From Subtercola boreus (lineage in GTDB: Bacteria; Actinomycetota; Actinomycetes; Actinomycetales; Microbacteriaceae): DNA of 64,000 bases. The notes below the pieces were generated by a model, which ran no database searches, was not told the origin of the DNA, and saw nothing but the letters and a program-made list of their open reading frames with translations. The translations under genes were made by a program, and so were the position numbers. Below, one piece after another: positions 1 through 7,798 of this stretch. The stretch spans positions 2,852,001 through 2,916,000 of the forward strand of contig NZ_VFOO01000001.1 of assembly GCF_006716115.1 (NCBI RefSeq), given 5' to 3'. Each line of letters starts with the position of its first letter. The stretch's first letter is position 1.

Positions 1-735
1 GCCAGTCACGAGTCCGGCGACCACCGCGGCGACCAGACCGGAGGCGCCCAGCAGCTCAGCCGGGATCGACGCGAGGAACGGCACCGTGAACGAGATCACC
101 GTACCGACGGTCGCATTCTGGATGCGCGCCCGCACGAACAGGTTCAGCCGGCCGACCACGAACCCGAGCGCCGCGGCGACCACGACCGCGAAGGCGAACG
201 AGCCGATCGTGCCCCAGAGGGAGACGGAGGCGGCCGCTCCGGCGATGGCTGTGCGCAGCAGCACGAGGGCTGTTGCATCGTTCAGAAGGCTTTCGCCCTC
301 GAGGATCGCAATAGCGCGGGACGAAACCGGAGATTTCTTGGCGATCGAGGTGGCCACAGCATCCGTGGGGCTCACGATCGCGCCGAGGGCGATGCCCCAC
401 CAGAGACCGAGGCCCGGGATCACCCAGGCGAAGAAAAGCCCGAGCACCACCGACGACGCGATCACCAGGACGATCGACAGCCCGCTGATCGCGGCGAACT
501 CCCGGCGGAAGTTCATGGCCGGCATCGACACCGACGCCGAATAGAGCAGCGGCGGCAGGACGCCCGCGAGGATCAGCTCGGGCTCCACCTGGAACGCCGG
601 CACGAACGGCAGGAAGCTCACGGCGATCCCGAGCGCGACGAGCACCAGCGGCGAGGCCACGCGCACCTTCGGCCCGAGCAGGGCGGCGCCCGCAATGCCC
701 AGTAGCGCGAGCACCCCCGCGATCAACAGTTCCAT
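1..735 (-). CDS. Cation:proton antiporter (NhaP/NHE type), C-terminus outside window
   Basis: This is the N-terminal 245 residues of a membrane antiporter; the gene runs off the left edge, so its length and any C-terminal TrkA-type domain cannot be judged. The frame is open throughout and starts at an ATG at 735. It is strongly hydrophobic, with successive membrane helices, and shows the family motifs SPTDAVATS (about residue 125) and EGESLLNDATAL (about residue 145), typical of sodium/proton exchangers of the CPA1 group. It would exchange Na+ or K+ for H+ at the cytoplasmic membrane. It stands alone, 28 bases from the end of the phosphodiesterase gene. Ion specificity cannot be read from the sequence. 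Confidence 0.85.
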   Translation of the reverse strand, partial: MELLIAGVLALLGIAGAALLGPKVRVASPLVLVALGIAVSFLPFVPAFQVEPELILAGVLPPLLYSASVSMPAMNFRREFAAISGLSIVLVIASSVVLGLFFAWVIPGLGLWWGIALGAIVSPTDAVATSIAKKSPVSSRAIAILEGESLLNDATALVLLRTAIAGAAASVSLWGTIGSFAFAVVVAAALGFVVGRLNLFVRARIQNATVGTVISFTVPFLASIPAELLGASGLVAAVVAGLVTG

Positions 736-763
736 CACGACACCAGACTGTCACGTCGCGGAC

Positions 764-1666
764 TCAGACCCCCGCTGGACTGACCTCCAACCAGGTCACG
801 AGTTCCTGGGGCCGGTTGGTGATGATCGCATCCACACCCGCCGCCACGGCGAGCTCCCACTGTCGGGGCTCATCGAGCGTCCAGGGCGTGACCGACAACC
901 CGGCCGCCCGCAGGTCTGCGGCGAGCTCCGGATGCTCGACCAGCAGCAACCCGTAGGGATTGCATCCGGCGGCACCCACCTCGCCCAGCAGCCGCACGAG
1001 CTCCGTCGTCGCAGCCGCTGCTGCCGCTGCTGCCACTGCCGCTGCCTCCGCATCGACCGCACCAGGCAGGGTGCCCGTCACTGCCGCAGAACCCATCCAC
1101 TCTCGCCGGGCGGGCAGCCCCGGCAGCTCGAAGACGAGCAGCTCGAGCCGGACATCCGGGGCCACCGCCCCCAGCGCCCGCACCGTGTCGACATCGAAGC
1201 TCTGCACGACCGTGCGCGCCACCATCCCGGCGAGACGCACCTTCTCGAGCTCCGGGGTGAGCGAACGCTCCTCCCAGCGGCCCTTGAACTCCAGGAGCCA
1301 CCCGATGCGCGGGTGCCGGGCGGCCCAGGCGATCAGGTCGTCGAAGGTGGGCACGCGGACACCCGCGAACGCCGGGCCGAACCAGGTCCCGGCGTCGGCA
1401 GAGGCGAGGGGATGAGCATCCGACTCGGCGACCAGTCCGACGAGGTCGGTCGTGCGGTCGAGGCTGTCGTCGTGGATGACCACCGCGACCCCGTCGGCCG
1501 TGAGCTGCAGATCGACCTCGATGGCGTCGGCACCGGCCGCGAGGGCGGCGTCGAACGCAGCGAGGGTGTTCTCCGGGGCGACCGACGAGTTGCCGCGGTG
1601 AGCGACGACCCGGGGAGCGCTGACCCGGGGAGCGCTGACCCGCGGGGAGATGACCCGCGGCGTCAC
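764..1666 (-). CDS. Glycerophosphodiester phosphodiesterase
   Basis: This 300-residue TIM-barrel enzyme hydrolyses glycerophosphodiesters to glycerol-3-phosphate and an alcohol. The catalytic signatures are visible: HRGNSSVAPENT near residue 24, EVDLQLTADG and IHDDSLDRTT after it. The GTG start at 1666 overlaps the stop of the binding-protein gene (GTGA), so translation is probably coupled. The first 22 residues are made by a 15-bp tandem repeat and read as repeated (S/I)(A/S)PRV units, so the functional protein may start nearer VVAHRG. An alanine run lies near residue 205. It has no signal peptide and probably acts in the cytoplasm on imported substrate, like UgpQ. The pairing with the upstream ABC genes suggests glycerophosphodiester uptake and use. 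Confidence 0.9.
   Translation of the reverse strand: MTPRVISPRVSAPRVSAPRVVAHRGNSSVAPENTLAAFDAALAAGADAIEVDLQLTADGVAVVIHDDSLDRTTDLVGLVAESDAHPLASADAGTWFGPAFAGVRVPTFDDLIAWAARHPRIGWLLEFKGRWEERSLTPELEKVRLAGMVARTVVQSFDVDTVRALGAVAPDVRLELLVFELPGLPARREWMGSAAVTGTLPGAVDAEAAAVAAAAAAAATTELVRLLGEVGAAGCNPYGLLLVEHPELAADLRAAGLSVTPWTLDEPRQWELAVAAGVDAIITNRPQELVTWLEVSPAGV
1607..1662. repeat. 15-bp tandem repeat, about 3.7 copies
   Basis: The unit GACCCGGGGAGCGCT occurs twice exactly (1607-1621, 1622-1636), followed by two variant copies reaching about 1662. It encodes the first residues of the phosphodiesterase in the minus-strand frame. Because the unit is a multiple of three, copy-number change would not disrupt the frame. 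Confidence 0.85.
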
Positions 1667-3042
1667 AGGTAGGGCACCACGTTCTGCTCGTACGACGTCG
1701 TGATGTCGGCAGACGCCTTCGGGAACACGTCGGCGGCCGCAGAGTTCTGCAGCATGATCTGCTCGAGCGCCGTGGTCAGGTACTTGTCGCCCGACGGCAC
1801 GAACGAGCGCGCCCAGTCCTGCGAGCGCGCATTCTTCAGCTGGTCGACCGCGGTACGGAACTGCGGCTTCTGCGTGTAGATCGCACTCATCGTGGCGCCA
1901 TCCATCGCCGAGGTGCGCACCGGCATGTAGCCGGTCGCCGCCGAGAACGTCGCCGTCTGTTCGGCGTCGGTGAGGTACTTGAGGAACATGCCGGCCGCGA
2001 GCTGCTGCTCGGGCGTCTTGCCCGACGGGATCGCCATGCCCGTGCCGCCCGTCGGCGTGAAGGCGCCCTTCGGGCCGGCCGGCAGAAAACCGGTTCCGAC
2101 GTCGAACGTCGACGACTTCAGGATGCCTGTCAGTGCACCGGTCGAGGCAACGGTGCAGGCGCTGAGCCCGGCACCGAAGTCGGCCGCCGAGTCGGTCGCC
2201 GACACCGTGGCGCTCTTCTTCTCGTTGATGATCGCGCGCAGGTACTCCCCCGCCTCGAGGGTCTCGGGCTGGTCGAGCTTCATGGTCCAGTCGCTCGAGT
2301 AGGCGCCGCCCTTGCCCCACATGATGTTGCAGAACCACCACGCGGCCCAGGAGGTGCCCTTGCCGATGCCGAGCGGCGCCGCGCCGTTCATCACAGCGCT
2401 CAGTTTCGGAGCCCACTCGTCGAACTCGTCCCAGGTCGCGGGGGCGCGGTCGGGGAGGCCGGCGGCGCTCCAGAGCGACTTGTTGTAGTAGAAGAGCGGA
2501 GTCGACCGCGCGTAGGGCATCGCCCAGTGGCTGCCGTTGTACTCGTAGTCGCCGTAGAGGGTGCTGTTGAAGTCGTCGGTGTTCGCGTCGAGGTGCGCGG
2601 CGAGGTCGTCGAGCGGGATGATCTGCTGGTTGATCATGTAGCGGAACCACCACACGTCACTCGCGCCGACCAGGTCGGGCACGCTGTCGGTTCCGGATGC
2701 CGCCTGGAACTTCTGCGCGATCTCGTCGTAGTTCGCCCCGGCCGTCACCATGTTCACCACGATGCCGGGGTTGGCCGCCTGGAAGCCGTCGATGATGGCC
2801 TGTTCTGTCGCCATCGAGTTGCCGGGGTGGTTGGTCCACCAAGTGATGGAGGAGGCGGGCTTGATGTTCGTCCAGTCCTGGGCCGGGGTGGCGGAGGCGG
2901 CTGAACCGACATCGCCGCCAACCGAAGGCCCGGCGCAGGCGGCGAGGAGGGCTGTTCCCGAGAGCGCGGCCCCGAAGGCCAGCACGTTACGGCGCGTCAC
3001 GCCGTTGGGGAAGGCAGTCGAGAGGTCGAAACGAGGCGTCAT
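1663..3042 (-). CDS. ABC transporter substrate-binding lipoprotein (UgpB/family 1 sugar type)
   Basis: This 459-residue exported binding protein begins with a Tat-like lipoprotein signal: TRRNVLAFGAALSGTALLAAC, with the lipidated cysteine near residue 35. The mature part has the usual fold of carbohydrate-binding family 1 proteins (SSITWWTNHPGN, QAIIDGFQAANPGI). The start ATG at 3042 has an AGAAAG ribosome site. It is third in an operon of permease, permease, binding protein and phosphodiesterase. That gene order and the phosphodiesterase argue for glycerol-3-phosphate or glycerophosphodiesters, but maltose-like sugars remain possible because this family binds both. Confidence 0.88.
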   Translation of the reverse strand: MTPRFDLSTAFPNGVTRRNVLAFGAALSGTALLAACAGPSVGGDVGSAASATPAQDWTNIKPASSITWWTNHPGNSMATEQAIIDGFQAANPGIVVNMVTAGANYDEIAQKFQAASGTDSVPDLVGASDVWWFRYMINQQIIPLDDLAAHLDANTDDFNSTLYGDYEYNGSHWAMPYARSTPLFYYNKSLWSAAGLPDRAPATWDEFDEWAPKLSAVMNGAAPLGIGKGTSWAAWWFCNIMWGKGGAYSSDWTMKLDQPETLEAGEYLRAIINEKKSATVSATDSAADFGAGLSACTVASTGALTGILKSSTFDVGTGFLPAGPKGAFTPTGGTGMAIPSGKTPEQQLAAGMFLKYLTDAEQTATFSAATGYMPVRTSAMDGATMSAIYTQKPQFRTAVDQLKNARSQDWARSFVPSGDKYLTTALEQIMLQNSAAADVFPKASADITTSYEQNVVPYL

Positions 3043-3103
3043 GGTTCTGTCTTTCTGAAAGTGGGGCGGGTTGGGGAGAGGGGGCATGGAGGTTTGGGGG
3101 GGG

Positions 3104-3925
3104 CTAGCCGGTGACCGCGCCTGCCGTGAGGCCGGCGACGATCTTCCGCTGCATCACGAAGAAGACGATGAGGATCGGCAGGGTGACCAGCACCGTTCCG
3201 GCCATCAGCACACCCCAGTTCGTGATGCCGTCGGTGTTCTGCAGCAGCGTGAGGCCGATCGGGAGGGTCATCATGTTCGGCCGGTCGACCACGAGCAGAG
3301 GCCAGAGGTACTCGTTCCACTCGGTGACCACCGAGACGAGCGCGACCGCCGCGATGGTCGGAGTCGACATCGGCACGACGAAGGCCCAGAGCCGCCGGAG
3401 GTGGCCCGCGCCGTCGAGCGCGGCCGCTTCGAGCACCGAGGGCGGCAGCGAGAGGAAGTGCTGCCGGAACAGGAACGTGCCGAACGCACTCGCCAACCCG
3501 GGAACGATGATGCCCTGGTAGGTGTTCAGCCAGCCGAGGCTCGCGACGAGCGTGTAGTTCGGGATGATCACGATCTGCTGCGGAACGAGCAGCGCGAAGA
3601 TGACGATGGCGAAGAACACCTTCTTGAAGGGCACTTCGATGAACACCAGTGCGTAGGCGGTCATCAGGCCCAGGATGATCTTGATCCCGGCCCCGACGAC
3701 CGTGGTGATGGCGCTGTTGATGAAGAACGCCCCGAACGGCACCACATCGAGCGCATCGCTGTAGTTCGTCGGCGCGAACGACGACGGCAGCCACTGGATC
3801 GGGAGGGAGTAGATCTCCGTCTGGCCCTTGAAGCTGGCCAGCAGCATCCAGACCAGGGGGAGAACCATTGCGGCGACGGCGACCAGGAGGGCGATGTAGC
3901 TGCCGATCGGGAATCTGCGCATCAT
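3104..3925 (-). CDS. ABC transporter permease, MalG/UgpE type
   Basis: This 273-residue inner-membrane permease has about six helices. The EAA loop reads EAAALDGAGHLRRLWAFVVP, which contacts the ATPase. The ATG at 3925 overlaps the stop of the upstream permease (ATGA). It pairs with the MalF-like permease to form the channel. There is no ATPase gene in the operon; in actinobacteria such systems usually share one ATPase (MsiK type) encoded elsewhere. About 60 bases separate it from the binding-protein gene start downstream. Confidence 0.9.
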   Translation of the reverse strand: MMRRFPIGSYIALLVAVAAMVLPLVWMLLASFKGQTEIYSLPIQWLPSSFAPTNYSDALDVVPFGAFFINSAITTVVGAGIKIILGLMTAYALVFIEVPFKKVFFAIVIFALLVPQQIVIIPNYTLVASLGWLNTYQGIIVPGLASAFGTFLFRQHFLSLPPSVLEAAALDGAGHLRRLWAFVVPMSTPTIAAVALVSVVTEWNEYLWPLLVVDRPNMMTLPIGLTLLQNTDGITNWGVLMAGTVLVTLPILIVFFVMQRKIVAGLTAGAVTG

Positions 3926-4947
3926 GAGTAGTGCACCTTTCGTTCGACGAATCGCAACTGCACCAGCGTCACGATGAGCAGCACGAGGAAGAGGATGGTG
4001 GCGACGGCCGAGGAGTACCCGGCCCGCCCCGCGACGAAGCCCTCCCGGTAGATCTCGTACATCATCGTGGTGGTGCCCTCGAGCGGCCCACCCTTCGTCA
4101 TCGCCTGGATGATGTCGAAGCTCTGCAGCGAAGAAAGCAGTGTGGTCACGCTGAGAAAGAAGGAGGTCGGGCCGAGCAGGGGCAGGATGATGCGGCGGAA
4201 GGTCCTTACGGGACCTGCACCGTCGAGCGCCGCCGCCTCGAGCACGTCGACCTGGATGGCCTGCAGACCCGCCAGGTAGATCAGCGCGATGTAGCCCACG
4301 TTCTTCCAGAGCTGCACGATGATGACCATCAACAGCGCCCACTGCGGGTCGTTGTACCAGGCGGGGGACGGCAGGCCGATGGCTCCGAGCACCGCTGCGA
4401 CGATGCCGAAGTTCGGGTCGAAGACGAACAGCCAGAGCAGGCCGACGGCGACACCCGAGAGCACATATGGAGCCACGATGATCGTTCGGGCGGGGCCGCG
4501 CAGCTTGAGCTTCTTGTTGAGCAGCAGAGCGAGCCCGAGCCCGATCACCATGCCGCCGCCGACCGTGGCAAGCGTGAAGATGACGGTCACCCCGATCACC
4601 TGCGGGGTCTCCGAGTCGGTCAGCCAGTCGGTGTAGTTGCGGAATCCGACGGAGATGGCTCGCTGCGAGCCGATGTTCCACTGCAGCGTCGAGTAGTAGA
4701 ACGACTGCAGCAGCGGCTTGTAGGTGAAGGCGATGAGCAGGGCGATGTTCGGGCCGGCGAGGAGCACGAAGAGCAGCCAGTTGCGGGCCTGCATGCGCCG
4801 GGACTGGACCTTTCGCGCCCGGGCCCGTTCGGCCGGGTCGGGCACGTTCCGCGTCACGGGAGGCACCGCGCCAGGCCGCTCGCCGGGCCCGGCTTCAGCC
4901 TGCCCGGATGTCTCACCCGCCGCTGGGCGCGTCGCTGTCGACGTCAT
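3922..4947 (-). CDS. ABC transporter permease, MalF/UgpA type
   Basis: This 341-residue permease has a long hydrophilic Pro/Ala/Gly-rich N-terminus of about 60 residues before its first membrane helix, then about six helices. The EAA loop EAAALDGAGPVRTFRRIILP is intact. I chose the ATG at 4947 (MTSTATRP) because AAGGTGG lies six bases upstream; a TTG two codons earlier is less likely. It is the first gene of the ugp-like operon. I found no convincing -35/-10 pair in the 206 bases before it, only a small CCCC/GGGG hairpin near 5000-5012. Confidence 0.9.
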   Translation of the reverse strand: MTSTATRPAAGETSGQAEAGPGERPGAVPPVTRNVPDPAERARARKVQSRRMQARNWLLFVLLAGPNIALLIAFTYKPLLQSFYYSTLQWNIGSQRAISVGFRNYTDWLTDSETPQVIGVTVIFTLATVGGGMVIGLGLALLLNKKLKLRGPARTIIVAPYVLSGVAVGLLWLFVFDPNFGIVAAVLGAIGLPSPAWYNDPQWALLMVIIVQLWKNVGYIALIYLAGLQAIQVDVLEAAALDGAGPVRTFRRIILPLLGPTSFFLSVTTLLSSLQSFDIIQAMTKGGPLEGTTTMMYEIYREGFVAGRAGYSSAVATILFLVLLIVTLVQLRFVERKVHYS

Positions 4948-5153
4948 CTGCAACCACCTTCGCTGTTCAGTTCGCCAGCCACGCTAGACGGAGAGAACCC
5001 CCCGAAGGGGTGTGCAAAACGGCTTGAACGAACCGGCTGCTTCTCCGTCACGCGCTGTTCAGATTCGGCCGCGAAATTCACCGAGAGATTGCCCTGCGGC
5101 AACCGGTTCTGGCGGGTGGCGAATGCCGGGGGCGGTAGAACGTGCGGGCGCGA

Positions 5154-5906
5154 TCAGCGCCGCGTGAGCCGGTACTCGACCTCGGGGCGCCCCGGGGTTC
5201 CGTAGCGGGAGGTCTTCTCCGCCGCCCCCGAAGCGACCAGGTGTTCGAGGTACCGCCGCGCGGTGACACGCGACACGGCCGCCGCATCGCTCAACTCGCT
5301 GGCCGACAGTGCCTGAGGAGCTGCGGCGAGCGCCGACACCACGCGCTGCAGAGTTCCCTCGGAGAGGCCTTTGTCGTAAGAGACAGGCGCCGCCGAACGC
5401 AGGGCACCGAACGTGCTGTCGACGTCGCCCTGTGTCGCCATCGGGCGATCCACGGCGAAACTGTGCCGAAAGTCGAGGTAGCTGCGCATGCGCTCGGCGA
5501 AGGTGGCGTACGCGAACGGCTTGATGAGGTACTGCACGATGCCGAGCGAGACGGATGCCCGCACCACGGTCATCTCACGCACTGCCGTGATGGCGATGAC
5601 GTCGATCTCGAGCCCCGCGCTGCGGATCTGGCGGCAGAGGTCGAGCCCGTACATGTCCGGCAGGTTCATGTCGAGCAGGATCAGGTCGATGGGCGCCGGC
5701 CGTGGTTCAGGATGTCGCGGATCCCCGCCGACGGGGTCGTCCGCTGCCCGGGGTGCCGCAGCGCGGAGCTGCCGGATCGCTTCGTGTCCGCTGTGCGCGA
5801 TCCCCGCCACCTCGAACCCGCCGACCCGCCCGAGGTAGGCGGCATGGGCGCTGGCCGTGATCTCCTCGTCGTCGACCACGAGCACCCTGACGGGAGCGGG
5901 GATCAT
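5154..5906 (-). CDS. Response regulator of the CitB/DcuR family
   Basis: This 250-residue regulator has an N-terminal receiver domain (VVDDEE near residue 11; phosphoacceptor D79 in LILLDMNLPD; KPF near residue 121) and a C-terminal winged-helix domain (SASELSDAAAVSRVTARRYL). The receiver carries an unusual insertion of about 20 residues rich in Pro and Asp just before the phosphoacceptor strand (about residues 52-71). Its ATG overlaps the stop of the sensor kinase gene (ATGA). Together they probably sense an external di- or tricarboxylate and switch on the divergent DctA gene. Confidence 0.9.
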   Translation of the reverse strand: MIPAPVRVLVVDDEEITASAHAAYLGRVGGFEVAGIAHSGHEAIRQLRAAAPRAADDPVGGDPRHPEPRPAPIDLILLDMNLPDMYGLDLCRQIRSAGLEIDVIAITAVREMTVVRASVSLGIVQYLIKPFAYATFAERMRSYLDFRHSFAVDRPMATQGDVDSTFGALRSAAPVSYDKGLSEGTLQRVVSALAAAPQALSASELSDAAAVSRVTARRYLEHLVASGAAEKTSRYGTPGRPEVEYRLTRR

Positions 5907-7603
5907 CGGGGCGCCGTCTCGCGCGCAGACTCTCGGTGAGCACCGCGCGGCAGCGTCACGGTCACCACGGCGCCCCCGTCTGCCTCGACGCCGACGCTGC
6001 CACCCAGGCGCCGCACGCTCTGGCCCACCAGCGCCAGGCCGAATCCGCGCCCGTGCGGCCCGGCGGCCTTCGACGAGTAGCCCCGCTCGAAGGCGCGGCC
6101 GACGTCGTCGATGCCCGGTCCGTTGTCGGAGACCCGGATGACCACGAGCGATTCTCGCGAGTCCGCCATCGAGGCGCCCTCGCTGACAGCCACGACGACA
6201 CGCGGATGCCCGCTGCCGCCGTCGATCGCCGCATCGAGGGCATTGTCGATCAGGTTGCCCACGATCGTGATGAGGTCGTCGGCGGGCACCCCCATCGGCC
6301 CCAGCTCCGGAGCGATCACCAGCTCGAGCTCGGCCCCACGTTCCCGCGCCTCGGCCGATTTGCCCACCAGCAGCGCGGCGAGCACCGGTTCCTCGACGGC
6401 TTCGACGAGCTGGTCGGCGAGATTCTGGCCGCGATCGAGCTCGCCGGCAGCGAGCGCGATCGCCTCCTCGCCGCGACCCAGCTCGATCAGCGCGACGATG
6501 GTGTGCAGCCGGTTCGCGTGTTCGTGCGTCTGCGAGCGCAGGGCGTCGGAGAGCGTCCGCATGTTCTGCAGCTCCCCCGAGATGCGCAGCAGGTCGGTGT
6601 GGTCGCGGAGGGTCGTCACCGTGCCCATCACGCGGCGTGAGGTACCACGCCCCGGGGCCACCGCGACCGCGGGTTCCTGGTTCACCACCAGCACCCTGTT
6701 CTCGGTGACGAAAATCTCGTCGACGGCACGGTCTCCACTTGCGAGCAGGCCCCGCAGGGCATCCGGAACCCGCAGCTCGGAGACCGCCACCGGAACATCT
6801 CCCGAGACAGGAAGACCGAGCAACTCGGCAGCCTGGTCATTGTGCAGCACGAGCCGTCCGCGGGAGTCGACGAGTACGAGACCCTCCCGAACGGAGTGCA
6901 GCACGCCCTCGTAGTACGAGAACATGCGGCTCATCTCCTCCGGCCCGCGCCCCCACGTGACACGCTGCAGATACCGGCTCAGCAGCCACGACGCGAGGGC
7001 GCCGAAGAGCAGGGTGAGGCCGGCGAAGCCGAAGACGAGCGGCAGCCGTTCGGCCAGCGCGCCCGACACCTTCGACACCGTCACCCCGGCCGCCACCAGC
7101 GCGACGACGGTTCCCTGCTGGTTCAGGATGGGCACGACCGCGCGCACCGACGGCCCGAGAGTGCCGGTGTAGGTCTCGGTGAAGGTGCGTCCCTCGAGGG
7201 CCGGCTCGATGGTGCCGACGAACGGTCGGCCGATCTCCTCCGGGTTGGGGTGCGTGAACCGCGTGCGGTCGGGAGCCATGATCGTGATGAAGTCGGTCGC
7301 GGTGTCGGCCATCAGGTTCTGCGCGTAGGGCTGCAGCAGGACGCTCGGATCGGCACCGGGGATTCCGCTGCCGGCCGACCCCGCAGCATCCGGTCCCGCC
7401 GCCTGGATCGCCTCGAGCACGAACGGATTGTCGGCGATCGAGGTCGCCACCGAGACGCTGTGGTCGGCGGCGCTCGTCTCGACGATTCCGCGGGCGTCGT
7501 TCCAGAGCCAGGCCAGCGCCGCGGCCGTCAGCAGCAGGATGAACACGAACTGCAGTGCGAAGAGTCGCCGGGAGATGCTCCAGCGACGGATCCAGGCGAT
7601 CAT
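5903..7603 (-). CDS. Sensor histidine kinase of the CitA/DcuS family
   Basis: This 566-residue membrane kinase has a first helix at about residues 15-34, an extracytoplasmic sensor domain (about 36-185), a second helix (about 189-208), a cytoplasmic PAS region (about 225-335) and a kinase core. The phosphorylated histidine is probably H360 in SQTHEHANRLHTI, the family's form of the H box. ATP-binding motifs are GNLIDNALDAA, VSDNGPGI and GRGFGLALVGQS. The family senses C4-dicarboxylates or citrate outside the cell. It lies divergently from the dctA gene, with 195 bases between the starts. Confidence 0.92.
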   Translation of the reverse strand: MIAWIRRWSISRRLFALQFVFILLLTAAALAWLWNDARGIVETSAADHSVSVATSIADNPFVLEAIQAAGPDAAGSAGSGIPGADPSVLLQPYAQNLMADTATDFITIMAPDRTRFTHPNPEEIGRPFVGTIEPALEGRTFTETYTGTLGPSVRAVVPILNQQGTVVALVAAGVTVSKVSGALAERLPLVFGFAGLTLLFGALASWLLSRYLQRVTWGRGPEEMSRMFSYYEGVLHSVREGLVLVDSRGRLVLHNDQAAELLGLPVSGDVPVAVSELRVPDALRGLLASGDRAVDEIFVTENRVLVVNQEPAVAVAPGRGTSRRVMGTVTTLRDHTDLLRISGELQNMRTLSDALRSQTHEHANRLHTIVALIELGRGEEAIALAAGELDRGQNLADQLVEAVEEPVLAALLVGKSAEARERGAELELVIAPELGPMGVPADDLITIVGNLIDNALDAAIDGGSGHPRVVVAVSEGASMADSRESLVVIRVSDNGPGIDDVGRAFERGYSSKAAGPHGRGFGLALVGQSVRRLGGSVGVEADGGAVVTVTLPRGAHRESARETAPR

Positions 7604-7703
7604 GCGGCGTGCCCACCTGCCCTGTTCTGCTCTCGCGACGGTGCGAAACGTTCGGTCACCCTCAGGCTAGACGCCCTGGGCTCCGGATGCCCGCGAACAC
7701 TAT

Positions 7704-7757
7704 GAACAGAACCCCGGGCCACCACGTCTTCTGTTCGAGGATTGCCCCACTGAACAG
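7704..7757. promoter_or_regulatory. Candidate response-regulator sites in the dctA control region
   Basis: Three related words lie between the kinase and carrier genes: GAACAGAA at 7704-7711, its inverse TTCTGTTC at 7729-7736, and TGAACAG at 7751-7757. The inverted arrangement and the position 42-95 bases before the dctA start suggest binding sites for the adjacent CitB-type regulator. This is inferred from spacing and symmetry only. Confidence 0.4.
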
Positions 7758-7798
7758 CGCCCACGACGTCGTGCGGCGACATTCGAAAGGGAACACTC

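Noticed and set aside
4948-5153. A riboswitch or standard promoter before the ugp-like operon
   Set aside because: Only a small CCCC/GGGG dyad is seen; no conserved aptamer pattern or well-spaced -35/-10 pair could be recognised.
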